DNA of 64,000 nucleotides. It comes from Hippasteria phrygiana (taxonomy: Eukaryota > Echinodermata > Asteroidea > Valvatida > Goniasteridae). Where the stretch lies: positions 434,001 through 498,000 of the forward strand of contig JAZGUH010000256.1 in the NCBI GenBank assembly GCA_037893225.1. Direction: 5' to 3'. The position numbers and the translations under genes are program-made. Below are positions 11,675 to 22,293 of this stretch, one piece after another (the stretch's first letter is position 1; every line of letters starts with the position of its first letter). The notes beneath the pieces are model-generated. The model was not told the origin of the DNA. It saw only the letters and a program-made list of their open reading frames with translations, and did no database searches.

Positions 11675-12328
11675 ATGGAATTCCATTGCTGCCATTTACG
11701 CGCCGCATTTGTGGCAGTATTACTTGGGTCTGCAGCCGTTTTCGCCGTCAACGGCGCATAGTCGCGTCGTACCGTCAGATAGTCGCGTCGCATAGTCGCG
11801 TCGTGCCGTCGCGTCGTACCGTCGCGTCGTACCGTCGCATAGTTTTGTACTGTTTGTATAGGGCCGCGCATAGTCGCGTCGTGCCGTCGCATTGTCACGT
11901 CGTGCCGTCGCATAGTCGCGTCGCGTCGTGCTGTCGCATAGTCGCATTGTTGCATTGTTGATTTTGGGTCCTTAGCCGTTTACGCCGTAAACCCTGAAAA
12001 TCAACAATGCGACGACACGACTATGCGACGGCACGACGCAACTATGCGACGGCACGACGCGACAATGCGACGGCACGACGCGACTATGCGACGGCACAAC
12101 GAGACTATTTGACGGCACTATACAAACAGTACAAAACTATGCGACGGTACGGCACTATGCGACGGCACGACGCGACTATCCGACGGCACGACGCGACTAT
12201 ATATGCGACGGCACGATGCGACTATCCGACGGTACGACGCGACTATGCGCCGTTGACAGTGCAAACGGCTGCGGACCCAAGTATCACTGCCACAAATGCG
12301 AGCGTAAATGGCAGCAATGGAATTCCAT
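11675..12328. mobile_element. Fold-back element with minisatellite arms and 8-bp TSD
   Basis: The element starts atggaattccattgctgcca and ends with its inverse, flanked by the direct repeat ACTAAATT (11667-11674 and 12329-12336). Both ~290-bp arms are inverted copies and consist largely of tandem units such as gcgacggcacgacgcgacta on one arm and their complement on the other. The ~50-bp centre separates them. An 8-bp TSD points to hAT-type mobilisation. The RRDYATARR-type reading frames on all strands are translated minisatellite, not genes. Confidence 0.85.
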
Positions 12329-12875
12329 ACTAAATTGTAAAAAGGTACATTTTGATCACGCCAAAACTCTCTAATAACCCACGTACATGTACGTATGTAC
12401 ACGTGCAATGCAGTGCCTGTGTGTAGAGCGAAATGAGTAACACGTACGCATGCGCGAGGGCCTAGGTACGCCCATTTATGATAATTGCCCTAATCATCCT
12501 AGGAAAAAAAATTACGCGGCCAGGTCAGCGCTGGGCGCTCGCTCAGCTAGTTATAGGGAACAAAGCTTGACAGCCTTGATCAAGGCTAAGCTATATAGCG
12601 TGAATACGGGCTTATCGGTCTGGGGAAAAGGAGTCCGATTTTCATAGGAGTCTGATTTTCATTACGACACCGGACCGTTTGAGGAGGAACAGCAAGGACT
12701 TATTCAAAGGCACAACAACGCGGGTCGCCAGTCTCATCTCATCACATCCATTGTTTCTAGAAATTACTTTTGTTTGAGCGAGATATAATTATAAAACAAT
12801 CATTGCGTTTTTCTTTTACACAGTAATAAACTTTAAGAATCTTTCCTCCGCTCCTTAAAAACCCCAGGATTTACG

Positions 12876-14007
12876 TTAAAGGAACCATGCTTCTCAAATT
12901 TGCCGGATAGCATTTTATTTCATAAATACATTCATTTATATGTATTAAATGTGAATTAAAAGCCAAACTGGTTCAAGTGAAGTTTTAGTGTGATTATTTG
13001 CCGCCCAAAAATTGCCCCCCCCCTTTTTGGAATTTGTTGAGACTCAAATTGAGGGCGCTGTTCGTGACGTAGATCGAGGCACCGAAATTCATGAATGGAC
13101 TCGATAGTCTGGACCCGTTAATGACGCCTGGGTGCGAGACGAGCATCAAAGCATGTCCGCGTGGGTACGCGTACCCGTACGGTATACGTATACGGCAGAG
13201 CACGTGTATACTATGTAGGGCCTACACGTACGTATACGTACACCAAGCTGTACACCCTTGTACTGTACGTGTACAAAATGTATCCGCATGTACGTACACA
13301 CTAGGTCTACACGTGCAATTTCGTACATTGTAAGTTGCAACAACTATACATCGAACTTACCCTGATTTTCTCCCTTTTAGCGACAGCTCCTCGGGGAATG
13401 GGCCGTTTAACTGCTTTCGCCTGTACCTTACCCACATCTGGGAACTTTGTTGGGATGGCAGTGGACTTGAGCATATTTTTAATGGCCATCCCAAAGGAGT
13501 TGAAAATACCAGTATCGAAACACGACTGCTCAAAGTGGTCGCTACATAACGCTGAGAAGCTGCTGGGACCGGACCACTTCGCTCTTGTCACCTTCACTTT
13601 CGCCGTCCAAATTCTCCGATATTTCGCATCAGTTGAAAATAAATGAAGGCTTACTCCATCCTTCGTTGTTTTGCTGCATCCAGCAGCCACACACCTTGTC
13701 GGCATGGCCGAAAAACGCTATATTTTGCTTAGATTTTGGACGAAGAATGTACACTCAATTTACGCGTGATGAATGGTGCTGGCTCGAGCAGAATATGTAA
13801 TGTTCCTCGATCTACGTCACTCACTTATGTTAATGAGGGTCCCACTCAGGGGGCGGAGTAGCTTGGACAAACTTTTTCAAAAAATGTTTTTTCATATTTA
13901 ATCTGGGAAATAATTGACTCTGGTAACAAAATATAATTGTCAAGATAATACTTTATTGTTTTAAGCAGGAATAATGCAATGTAAATCCTATTTCATGGTT
14001 CCTTTAA
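12876..14007 (-). mobile_element. TTAA-flanked element carrying a THAP exon (Kolobok-like), copy A
   Basis: The 1132-bp segment begins TTAAAGGAACCATG (12876-12889) and ends with the exact inverse CATGGTTCCTTTAA (13994-14007). A decayed copy in the other orientation occupies 47331-48298, so the unit is mobile or duplicated. TTAA targets with THAP-type DNA-binding domains are known from the Kolobok superfamily; piggyBac also uses TTAA but lacks THAP. No catalytic domain is present, so this would be a non-autonomous derivative. Confidence 0.7.
13361..13705 (-). CDS. THAP-domain first exon (intact), inside TTAA element A
   Basis: The ATG is at 13703-13705 (minus) and 115 codons read to a consensus donor (AGG|GTAAGT at 13360). 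The N-terminus is a THAP zinc finger: MPTRCVAAGC gives the first two cysteines (5, 10), W33 the invariant tryptophan, and LCSDHF the C54-x2-H57 pair. TAIPTKFP corresponds to the AVPTIF box. THAP domains bind DNA and occur in P-element and Kolobok transposases and in host regulators. The tail is basic (KAVKRPIPRG). No downstream exon was recognised within the element. The phase-0 donor means the exon could be spliced to a neighbouring exon. Confidence 0.75.
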
Positions 14008-14043
14008 GAATACATCTTCCTGGCTGATATTCCTAATGTGCTA

Positions 14044-14153
14044 TAGAGTACCGAAGTGATGACCTCAATCAATGCAATGTTTGGAACCAGAATGCTTTCT
14101 AAACTGCATGTGGAACCATTGCCGTGGCAACTGACGTCAGACTTCGGTACTCT
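14044..14153 (-). mobile_element. MITE family 'TAGAGTACCGAAGT', copy 1
   Basis: The ends are tagagtaccgaagt and its inverse; the inside contains ggaaccagaatgc and caactgacgtcag. It is inverted relative to copies at 23397-23512 and 51482-51597 and lies at TA targets. About 110 bp. Confidence 0.8.
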
Positions 14154-16279
14154 ATTGTTAGGGCGACAGCATTATTTTAGGGGCGTATAAAAACATTTAA
14201 AAATTTGCGCGTTTTCCATAAAGGGTGCTTTTGTATTTATTAAGTAAACCAAAAGAAAAATGTCGATGATGTATCATAATTTGCAACCATGGTGAATACC
14301 GGGTAATGAGTTTTTTATGAGTTTTTTATGAATGCCCCGATGGACACGCCACTGCTAACAGGCTTTATTACAGACCACTGATCCGGAGACTAATGCCAGC
14401 CGATCGTGTAGCACAACAAAATAGCAAGTATACATTGCAAACCGGTTAAGGTAGATCATGGAGGAAGGAAAACAGAGCCCAACCTCACTACTTTTTAGGG
14501 TGTGTGGAAAATCATAATATAAATTATAAGAGGATTCAGGATTGTTAGGGTTAATTTGTTGAATGTTTATATTTGTATTGAAGGCCGTCAGTATAATGCC
14601 ATAAATTATAACGTCCTACGCCTACATAATTACCACATTATACCCCATTAGTGCTGGCTGTCAGATCACCTTTTCCTTCAGTATAGGCCCTAATAAACCA
14701 TAAGGCCAATTATGTTTTGAATATATCATGGAGGAATAAAACACATGGAATAAAACACATGGATATATGAACACATATAGGGCCACGGGGTGAATCGGAG
14801 GGCGTAGTTCCTCTAATTATTCACAACTACCGAAGCGAGGCTGCCTAAGTATGTGTCTCAGTGAATTTGAACAGAGAAGCTATAGTCCCAAATCATAAAT
14901 GAACCTTGTCGTTCTTCAGTGAATGGTGTCTTGTGGAATCATTCCTTTCCACTCCCCCACCTCCACTCCCCCCCCCCCCCCCCCAATAATAAATCGCCCT
15001 ACACGTTAATTACAATCTACAGATACGGACACGCCCCGTTTGGGAATGCTACTAGTAACTTTTCTGCTAAAACTGTGTCTGGACGGTTTTAAAGTTACAC
15101 CAAATCGGGTTTATCTCGCCGCTAAAACGGGGATTTTAAGGCTTAAAACACCTTGGAGGGAGGGTTTATAGCGCTAAACCAGAATGGTTTTATCTTCTAG
15201 AACGATGTCTGAACGGTTTTAGCTACTGTAACAACGCTTCCTGTTTCAGCCAGCGCAGTTGACTCGGTAATTAACGTAACCCTTTTGTGGCGGGCTTTTT
15301 GTTGTATTAAACAATCGTGGTTGTCACGTCCAGCAACATGTCCTAAATGTAGGCCTGCAACATATAGCGCGGGCTATCAACCGCCATTTTTGCTAATTAA
15401 TAGCCTTCATGTGCATCTGTCTGCTCTTGGTTTACCCTTACATTGGTCGATTGTTCCGATAATTTTTTTTCAATCATTGATTCGACACGGTTGTTAAAAG
15501 TATTCCAAAACTGTTAATAATGGCCGAGGTTTGGACGTCATCAGTCGACCAAGAAAGGATCTAGACCGCGTGGGGCGAACTGGGCGAAGTGAAGGGGCTC
15601 ATATAGCGGTATGGGCCAATGTAGTCTTGGGCCCAAGAGCTTGTGTTGTTATTCTACCTCCATGGTTATTTCGGCGCCCGCGCGCCAGATTCACTAATTA
15701 GGCTCCGTCCGAATCGCTTGTCTAGGGCTATTGTCTAGGTGTTTGCCCATAACAACTACGCGTGACGTAGCTGTAGCTCTAGACGCCCATTTCGGACACG
15801 GCCTTACATGTATACGCCCTTTTGTGTTTTCTCGAAATCCCAACCTCGTTCCCATAGCTTACTTTATTTCCAACCTCGTTTCCAATAGTTAGCCCTGGGA
15901 TGTGAACTCCTTACTCGTGCCCTGATTGGATAGTGAAAATACAGCATTAGCTTATTAGCATATAGAGAAATTAAAACCGTATTTCTTTATGAAAGTTTGC
16001 CGGCGCGCCAAAAGTGAAACTTTTGTTTGTATTTTTTAACGTTAGTGACTTTTCTGTCGTAGGGCCTATGTATTCTCTGAAATTTCTGCAATGGCGACGA
16101 CCAGCCCCTCAAAAAATACACCCGTCAAATCTGATACTTGCATCTTGTGTTCCAAAAGCGACAATCGTGGGACGCACATCTGGAGAGTCAGTGGACAAAC
16201 AAAAAGTTTTCCGCAATTGCTTTCACCATAGCATTCACACTGAGTGACACAATATGCCGAAGTTGCGGAACGAAGGTCC
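14154..16279. other. No gene recognised; repeat relics
   Basis: Positions 14255-14660 are a diverged copy of the sequence around the hAT-like MITE at 42575 (shared tttgcaaccatggtgaatac, ccgatggacacgcca) and preserve the empty site for it near 14365-14385. Poly-C lies at 14968-14984. A small inverted pair around 15706-15803 (gtccgaa..ttcggac) is a possible MITE. No exon-like reading frame was supported. Confidence 0.5.
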
Positions 16280-16287
16280 AGGCCATA

Positions 16288-17384
16288 TAAGGCTGTTCGA
16301 TATCCATTTATTTTGATACCGAAATATCGGCAGAAAAATATCGCGATATTCGATATTATCGTGATGACGTCACTTTTTCATTACCGGAAGAACGGAGTAA
16401 TAAAAAAATACATGACGGAAGTCACCACGGCATCATGAGATCGGGGCCACCGCCGGGATCGGGCCCGCCGGGATTGAGCGGCAGGAACGGGGGGCCGGTT
16501 TGACAAAGCTTCCCTTTGCTCGTTGAGTATTTGGTGTTTTACGACATTTACCTTCAGTTGGCTACTTTATGGCACTCCAGAAAGACTAGCGTTTGTTTCT
16601 GTTTCAGCATTGTTGATTAGTAACACAGATGATAATACCATGGACGATCACATGCGAGCTGTCAACAAACGATCGTGTCGTATATTTTGTGAAGACGACA
16701 TGACATTGCACAATGTACAATGGATGCGCGGCACGTGTTTTAATCTTTTCTCAAGACGCGGCGCAGTTCGCTACACGTAACTACACCTAACTGCGTGTGC
16801 CTTGTACACTGGGGAAAGACGGTTGGCATACAGTGCGGTTGCAATTGCTTGCACTTGACCAAGGCTAGCAACAAAGCAACGCGCACGCGCAGATGCGCTA
16901 CAGGGGTTGACCTTATTGCAAACAATTGCCATACCCCTCGATCTCAAGATGAGTTCGCAAGCGTGTAGGTACGGTACGTACATTGTACACTGGGAATAGG
17001 ACGTTGTTTGCACTTGACAACGTACGGCGCGGAGGGTAAATCGCTCGGAAGGTAAATCGCGCAGAGCGGAGATGTCATGTCGGGGTTTAGAAAACGGTCA
17101 AAGAAAGACACATTTAGTGCATGTATGTATTTTTGTATTCCTCCATGGTACATCATGATACTTTATATACTATTCTACCGTCCAATAATTGGAAATAACT
17201 GGAATTTCGAGCAAAGTAAACTGGACAAACCCACACGTAATGCGGCCAAAAGGAACATATATCGCGATATTTTTCGGTATATCGAATTCCCCGATATTCC
17301 GGTTTTTTTTAAGGGGCCGATACGATTTTCGATATGAAAAAAATATCGAAATATCGGGAAATATCGTCATATCGAACAGGCTTA
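16288..17384. mobile_element. hAT-like element, 1.1 kb, 8-bp TSD
   Basis: The ends taaggctgttcgatatcc and (reverse complement) taagcctgttcgatatga are flanked by identical AGGCCATA at 16280-16287 and 17385-17392. The subterminal regions are rich in ATATCG motifs on both sides. An 8-bp duplication fits the hAT superfamily. There is no transposase-like frame, so it is non-autonomous. Confidence 0.85.
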
Positions 17385-17604
17385 AGGCCATAAAACAGTG
17401 GAGGATGCACGGGTCAAGTCGCTTAACTGGCGTTCATGTAGCAGCACTGGTTGCAGCAAATAATTCCTAAGATCTCCTGGTGAGAGTGCTCCAGCTGCGA
17501 AACGGCGGGTTTTTGGTCCTGTCAGTATGCCGAAGTCCGAGGCCTGTTGCCCCGTAAGCCTGTCCTTTATAGGCTTTATCAAAAGGAAGTCGCTGAAGCC
17601 TATA

Positions 17605-18114
17605 GAGCAAGTTCGATCAGGGACCAATGGTTAACTAGTGGTTGGTTCGTGACGTACGTAGCGCATGAGCACTGAAGTTGAAGTGCGAACGACTCTAGTC
17701 CAACTATTGTCATGTCAACGCGACCATGAGAAAATGGCGGTGGCTATTTTTTTTACGTTTTGGACGAGTTCATAGATAAAAGCGACGGACACGGACGATA
17801 TTTGCTCAGTATATCAACAATGTCACAAGTGGTAACGTGTGCATTATTTCAACATGTTCAAATAAAGACAAAGTAACAAAAAACGATCGTTCACTGCTGC
17901 TGAATATTTACGTTTTGTCGACATTTTTCTGATAACTGCATGGTCCTCTCTGCACTGTGCTATTAAAACGGCTGTTGGTAACCAGCGATGCGACTAACCT
18001 CGGTAGGCTGGTCGCGAATCGTCGACTAGACTAGTCCAACCGTCGTCGACTAGCGTGCGTTCGATCAGAGTTAGTCGAACTATGGTTAACTATAGTCCTT
18101 GATCGAACTTGCTC
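17605..18114. mobile_element. MITE with GGAGCAAGTTCGATCA ends
   Basis: The left end gagcaagttcgatcaggga is inverted at the right as gagcaagttcgatcaaggac in reverse complement, each followed by related ggttaac sequence. A similar but diverged pair bounds 19133-19638 (gagcaagttcggttgg / cacccgaacttgctcc). No TSD was resolved. Confidence 0.55.
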
Positions 18115-18704
18115 CTTATTTGCCTCGAGTGGCACCTAGTCTTGGTTCCAAGACGTCCTTAGCGGTATAGTGCGCACGGCCGACCGACAGCGCCCTCTCG
18201 CTACACACACACACGCCACGGCCAAATCGCTAAGCCCCATAAAAACAAGCCCAATTTTTCCACTGCAACAAGAATAAGAACACAATTTTCATGCACTATG
18301 TTTACACTGTGCACAAACCGCTGAAAAGTTTATCAAAAAAATCTGTCTGTTGCTTACTTTACATCCTTAACTTGTGTGCACCAAGCAAAGGATCGATCGA
18401 ATCTGTCCCAATTTTCGAGAAAAAAAGTGAAAAAAATCCCTGTAAGTTCTAGACTGAAGCAGTACGTGTGTACGTGCAGCCTTCCTTCCTGGTGGACAAA
18501 GCGATGGATTTTACAGCAACAAAACCTGGGCTTTGGATGGAAAGCTAAAACGTCATCAGTGTCATTCATCAATTTGTACGTGGGCATGATTTGTTTGTTA
18601 ATTTACCAACGGGATTTTGCAAGAGTGTAATTTTCAAGCTGCTCCATTTTCCTGAACTATAGCTATGCTTGAACGAAACGAAGTAACCGAACTGATGCAA
18701 ACAG

Positions 18705-18901
18705 GAGAAAGCGCTGGTTATTGTCGTCGTGCCATTGAAAGCCCTGGCCGTTGACCAGTTACATCGTGCTGAACATCTGGGACTGATGTCGGCAGAGATA
18801 ACGTCTGATATTCCAGATCACATTTTGGAACAATCCGAAGATTTCTTAATCATGTTTGCCAGTCAGTCCAGAATCACTCTGCTCAGAACGTTAACTGACT
18901 G
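18705..18901 (+). pseudogene. RecQ-helicase-like exon fragment
   Basis: Between an acceptor (..caaacag) and a donor (g|gtaagt), an open 65-codon frame reads EKALVIVVVPLKALAVDQLH and continues AEHLGLMSAEITSDIPDHIL. A hydrophobic strand followed by P-L-x-A-L-x-x-D-Q is motif Ia of superfamily-2 DNA helicases, closest in style to RecQ-like proteins. Walker A and DEAH motifs would lie on an upstream exon that I do not find. It is enclosed by the long inverted repeats of the surrounding element, so it may be a captured or relic exon. Whether it is transcribed is unknown. Confidence 0.5.
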
Positions 18902-19020
18902 GTAAGTTATTACCATAACATGAGTTTCCTCCAGTGCGCAAGCGCGATTATTCGTTTGACCCGCCTGTTAAATTATGCATAACAGGTCGCGCGCGCTCCC
19001 ATGCGAAATAGCCAAGACGC

Positions 19021-19128
19021 AACCTCGTTACCATAGGTACGATCTTGCTGCGCCATGTTTTTCCCACCATGCCTTGCGCGATCTTAATGAAGGAACGCAC
19101 ACGCGCCCATGGAGTCTAGTCGAGGATG
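19021..19128 (+). mobile_element. Mini MULE-like element, copy 2
   Basis: It starts AACCTCGTTACCATAGGTAC and ends ..GTCGAGGATG. It is flanked by gccaagacgc (19011-19020) and gccaagagc (19129-19137), a slightly decayed ~9-10-bp TSD. Same family as 10297-10373 and 32187-32287. Confidence 0.75.
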
Positions 19129-20228
19129 GCCAAGAGCAAGTTCGGTTGGGCGACTAGAGTGACTAGACTTAACCATAGTCGATCTAGATGTCACCCGAAC
19201 GCTGCGCGGTTTGACTAGCTAGTGCAACTGGATCAACCTAGCTCCGGACCATGGTTTCTCTAGTCACTCGCAAGTTACGTCACGGTTTCAAGATGGAGGA
19301 TCGGTAAACTGGGCAAGTTTTGCAAACGTTTACGATAATTTGTTGGTTTTGTCCAATGATAATAACTCTTTGCAATAAGATAATGAATTATTTATTGCAC
19401 CAAAGTTAAGTAGAGAAACTAATAATAATAAATAATAGAAAATAGAAATGACATGCAAACATTTGCTTCGTTAACAACTAGCAGACGACATTCTTTGCAG
19501 TTTGTTGTTGCTGCACACTAACTAGATTTGACGTAGTCGATCGACTAGATGCGTTCGAGTGAAGGACAGACCACGCATGCGTTTTTTAAATAGCAAATTG
19601 ACAAAAAGGACTAGGTCAGCAGCACCCGAACTTGCTCCAAGACGTTCTTAGCGATTTGGCCTTTGCGTGTCAGTATAGTGTGTTGCTAGAGGGCGCTGTC
19701 GGCCGGCCTTGCGCCCTATACGTCTTGGAACCAAGGACGTCTTGGAACCAAGACTAGTGTGCGCCACGTACGAAAACACCACAAGGAAAACTGGTATCAT
19801 ATCCCAAGGGTATGTAAATTAGTTTTTTGTCCATCTTATTTTGAGATAAATGACGCTTCGTTGATGCTCAACCATGTCAACCATTCTGAGAACCCATGAA
19901 CTGCACGTAGTTTGCGGCCTTTTTGCACGATTTTACAATCAAGCTAAAGAGCCTATGCTGTGAATGCGACGAAGATGTGAAGTTTAAGTATTGCCATTAG
20001 ACTACTACGTGCCCAGAATACATCGCTCAAAGGGAGCCTAATTTGCATGCGTATCCAAAAATCTTGGATATTTAAATGATCCCATACCAGGGTGAGAGAG
20101 CAGCTGTGGTGTCGGTGAGGGCGCTGCTCGACACCATGAGAACGTAGTCGTCGAAATCCCGGCTTAGTGTGCGTTTTGGCCTCACGCATGCGTAGTTTAC
20201 AAAATGCTGCTGGATCCACAGCCGTGTT

Positions 20229-20550
20229 AGACTTGAAATTAAGTCGGTAATTGGTCGGCTTTAGTCCGCCTGCGCCGCCGCGTATTATAATACCATGGAG
20301 AAATTATTTCTCCATGATAATACTAACACCGCATTTTCCAGGCGTTACGTGTAGCGCGCGGTATATATGGGAACGTTCTGAGCAACCTCGGCCCCAAGAT
20401 GCGTGTGCGTCGACTGTCATCCAAGGGCATGTCGGATCGCGGAACGTTGAACGCCTTGATGGTATCATAAACATAATAACTCAGCGCTGGTTCATTGCAG
20501 TGGCGCCTGCAGACAAAGACGACAGTATCTAACGACTTGATTTCAAATCT
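20229..20550. mobile_element. 322-bp MULE-like MITE with perfect 11-bp TSD
   Basis: The ends agacttgaaattaagtcg and (reverse complement) agatttgaaatcaagtcg are flanked by identical ACAGCCGTGTT at 20218-20228 and 20551-20561. A related, internally shorter copy is at about 32172-32454 and a right-half copy near 28925-29055. The 11-bp TSD is in the Mutator-like range. It carries a nested palindromic footprint at 20294-20316. Confidence 0.85.
20294..20316. mobile_element. P-type transposon excision footprint 1 (23-bp palindrome, 7-bp TSD)
   Basis: Arm CATGGAGAAAT, one T, arm ATTTCTCCATG, flanked by ATAATAC at 20287-20293 and 20317-20323. The paralogous element at 32.37-32.41 kb lacks exactly this 30 bp and has a single ATAATAC, so it is an insertion with target duplication. 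The arms resemble the first 11 bases of P-element termini (CATGATGAAAT). Retention of both end fragments between duplicated targets is what staggered P-type excision leaves. Confidence 0.75.
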
Positions 20551-20561
20551 ACAGCCGTGTT

Positions 20562-21880
20562 TGCCAAACGTGCATGCTCTTGGATCCAAAATCTGATCGC
20601 GCTGTCGATGTCGGCGCGGCCTGTGCATTGCAACTACCTGATCGCGCTGCCTGTGCATTGCAACTGCGAAAGTACAAAAGTACAATAGTAACGTCTTGGA
20701 ACCAATACTAGGGTCAAGGAGGATGAAAAATGTGCCCTCGACGATCCTCTCAAGAGAAATTCTAAAATACTGTATATAAACGACTACCCCAGAAGCTAAA
20801 AGATCTTGGATATGACAGAAACCCAGAAAGTGCGTGTCATAAAATGAAAGCCTGGCCAGCCTTCAACACAAATTTAAGACCAGCCAAATTTAACGAGTAT
20901 AACGCCGGCAACCAGTTGAAAGCTGTTCCGCGTTCGCCCATTACAGGCGCGGCACACACATAATTCTGTAATGAACCATGCACATTATCTCCATTGCATT
21001 ATTATATAATGGAGATCAATGGATGAAACCACGAACCAGCGCGCGCTTTATGAGCGGAAAACTCGAAGGATCGAGTGGAACTCCCTTTTCTTAAAACGGT
21101 GTCTGAACGCCCGTGGTGAGCGACCATTTTTAACTTTTACCGTTTTAGCTAAAACGCTGTCAGTCTGAACATCGCCTGGCATGTATGGTCACCGTGTGCT
21201 AACTTCGAGTCTGAATTGACCATGGGATACGACACAGTGAAATCCCTGTATGTAGTGAGACTGTGCCGGGGATGTCTGTGGGGATTCTTTGATTGTCCTA
21301 TGGTGACACTGTGGCTGGGCTGAGGTTCCTATGATTATCCTGGTAGTACATCCTTCCCTGTGAAAAGCCCTTAAAAAGCCTGTACTTAATAATATAAGAC
21401 ACGACCAACTTGTTAGCATTTGTGACCACACCGAGGGGACTGTGTGAGTGTTTCTTACATTTCGGCAAACTGACTGGAGAAAATTTAGACCAATAGGCTC
21501 AGGTTTTACCAAACAAGAAAGTGCGCTTTGTATAGGCCAAGGGTGATTGAATGAAGATTTTCAATGTAGGAATAGCGGATGAGTTACGGTTGGGAGATGA
21601 ACTCGACTCGCCTTGAGATGGTGATTTTTTTTCTCGCTATACCCACACACATTTAGAAAGAAAACAATCAGTAAATGGAAAATGACGGTGAACTCCTCTC
21701 GCCAAAAACTTGAAATTTCACTGTAATTTTGCCAAAGAATTCACGGACGTATCTCTTGCCGCTGAATTGAACGAAACGCTAACGCCAACGGGATTATGAT
21801 TTACGGGATAAATAAACCCGAAAACGGGTCAAATCTGCGTTTTTCCTCGTGTTTGGAGTGCAGTCCTGTGGCTGGGCGTT
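20562..21880. other. No gene recognised upstream of lectin gene 1
   Basis: This stretch contains a short tag, cgtcttggaaccaatactag (20691-20711), related to the 18136 TIR, and an inverted block at 21085-21150 rich in ttaaaacg. Homology to the region upstream of lectin gene 2 begins only near 21900. No exon was supported. Confidence 0.4.
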
Positions 21881-22045
21881 AACTTGACAGCTAGAGTTCA
21901 TAATATGACAATGTTATATTATTATTTTTTGTGCACTAGCTACCGGTCTCAATATTTGGAAGCAGGAACCAGTCTAACAACCCGTCAAGAATCGTCCGAT
22001 GAAATGTTGGGTCAGGGAACCAGACTATTGCAAGTCTTGCTCTCC

Positions 22046-22050
22046 ATTGG
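22046..22050 (-). promoter_or_regulatory. Candidate CCAAT box upstream of lectin gene 1
   Basis: attggctcaatta is kept in both lectin gene copies (22046 and 55976) inside an otherwise diverged upstream region, about 210 and 285 bp before the start codons. No TATA box is apparent in either copy. Confidence 0.3.
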
Positions 22051-22259
22051 CTCAATTAACAGCCGTCACCAAGGGGATAGTCAAGCTTCAATACGAGAAA
22101 GATTGTTTACGGAAAAAAAAACAGGACTGCATTCGTTTCTCACAGACAGCTTGAAACAGCACGCAGGCCTGCCGGTCATTCGGGTATTTCTTTTTTAGCC
22201 TGACGGCGGCTGCTTTTGTCGCAATACAGACAGGCTCTTCTTGTGGCTGACGAATCAGG

Positions 22260-22293
22260 ATGACGCAGTGTTTGAAGGCACTGATCGTAATAG
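22260..22293 (+). CDS. SUEL-type lectin gene 1, exon 1 (start of signal peptide)
   Basis: The ATG at 22260-22262 opens MTQCLKALIVI and leaves one base at a consensus donor (g|gtaagt). That base joins AG at 24420 to make Glu, and the frame runs through exons 2 and 3 to a stop, giving a predicted 191-residue protein. The start is supported by the second gene copy (56264), where the same exon, length, phase and donor are kept (MTGCLKALILM). The joined N-terminus, KALIVIEWMAIVALANVC, is hydrophobic after a basic residue and reads as a signal peptide with an unusual internal Glu. The product is probably secreted and binds L-rhamnose or D-galactose, as SUEL/rhamnose-binding lectins do. Exons 2 and 3 are at 24420-24659 and 32969-33270. 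Confidence 0.65.

Larger units (their letters stand above)
9703..12600. mobile_element. Possible 2.9-kb element bounded by inverted repeats, hosting nested insertions
   Basis: The left end gctatagctagccttgatca..ggctgtcaagctt..gttccc..gagcgagcgcc matches the reverse complement of 12530-12600 (gctatatagcttagccttga.. with the same continuation). The shared inverted sequence is about 60 bp. The interior includes the 9893 MITE, the 10297 mini-element, two diverged ~125-bp direct repeats (10916-11040 and 11225-11345) and the fold-back element at 11675. No transposase was found and no TSD is clear, so the boundaries are tentative. Confidence 0.4.
18136..19757. mobile_element. Long-TIR element (CTAGTCTTGGTTCCAAGAC) with captured exon
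   Basis: About 110 bp at each end are inverted copies: ctagtcttggttccaagac, then a gccgaccgacagcgccctct-type block, then ggccaaatcgctaag. The right copy has an extra duplication of the gtcttggttccaag unit. The same TIR bounds a 262-bp MITE at 34241-34502. The interior holds a helicase-like exon at 18705-18901, a mini MULE-like insertion at 19021 and a MITE at 19133-19638. Confidence 0.6.

Noticed and set aside
11668..12408. Several 75-108-codon frames (RRDYATARR-type repeats) on both strands
   Set aside because: They translate the CG-rich minisatellite in the arms of a fold-back element; no start context, no family, all frames open.
14457..17145. CATGGAGG half-sites tested as ends of complete P-like elements
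   Set aside because: No pair has matching 7-8-bp flanking repeats, so no full element is claimed.
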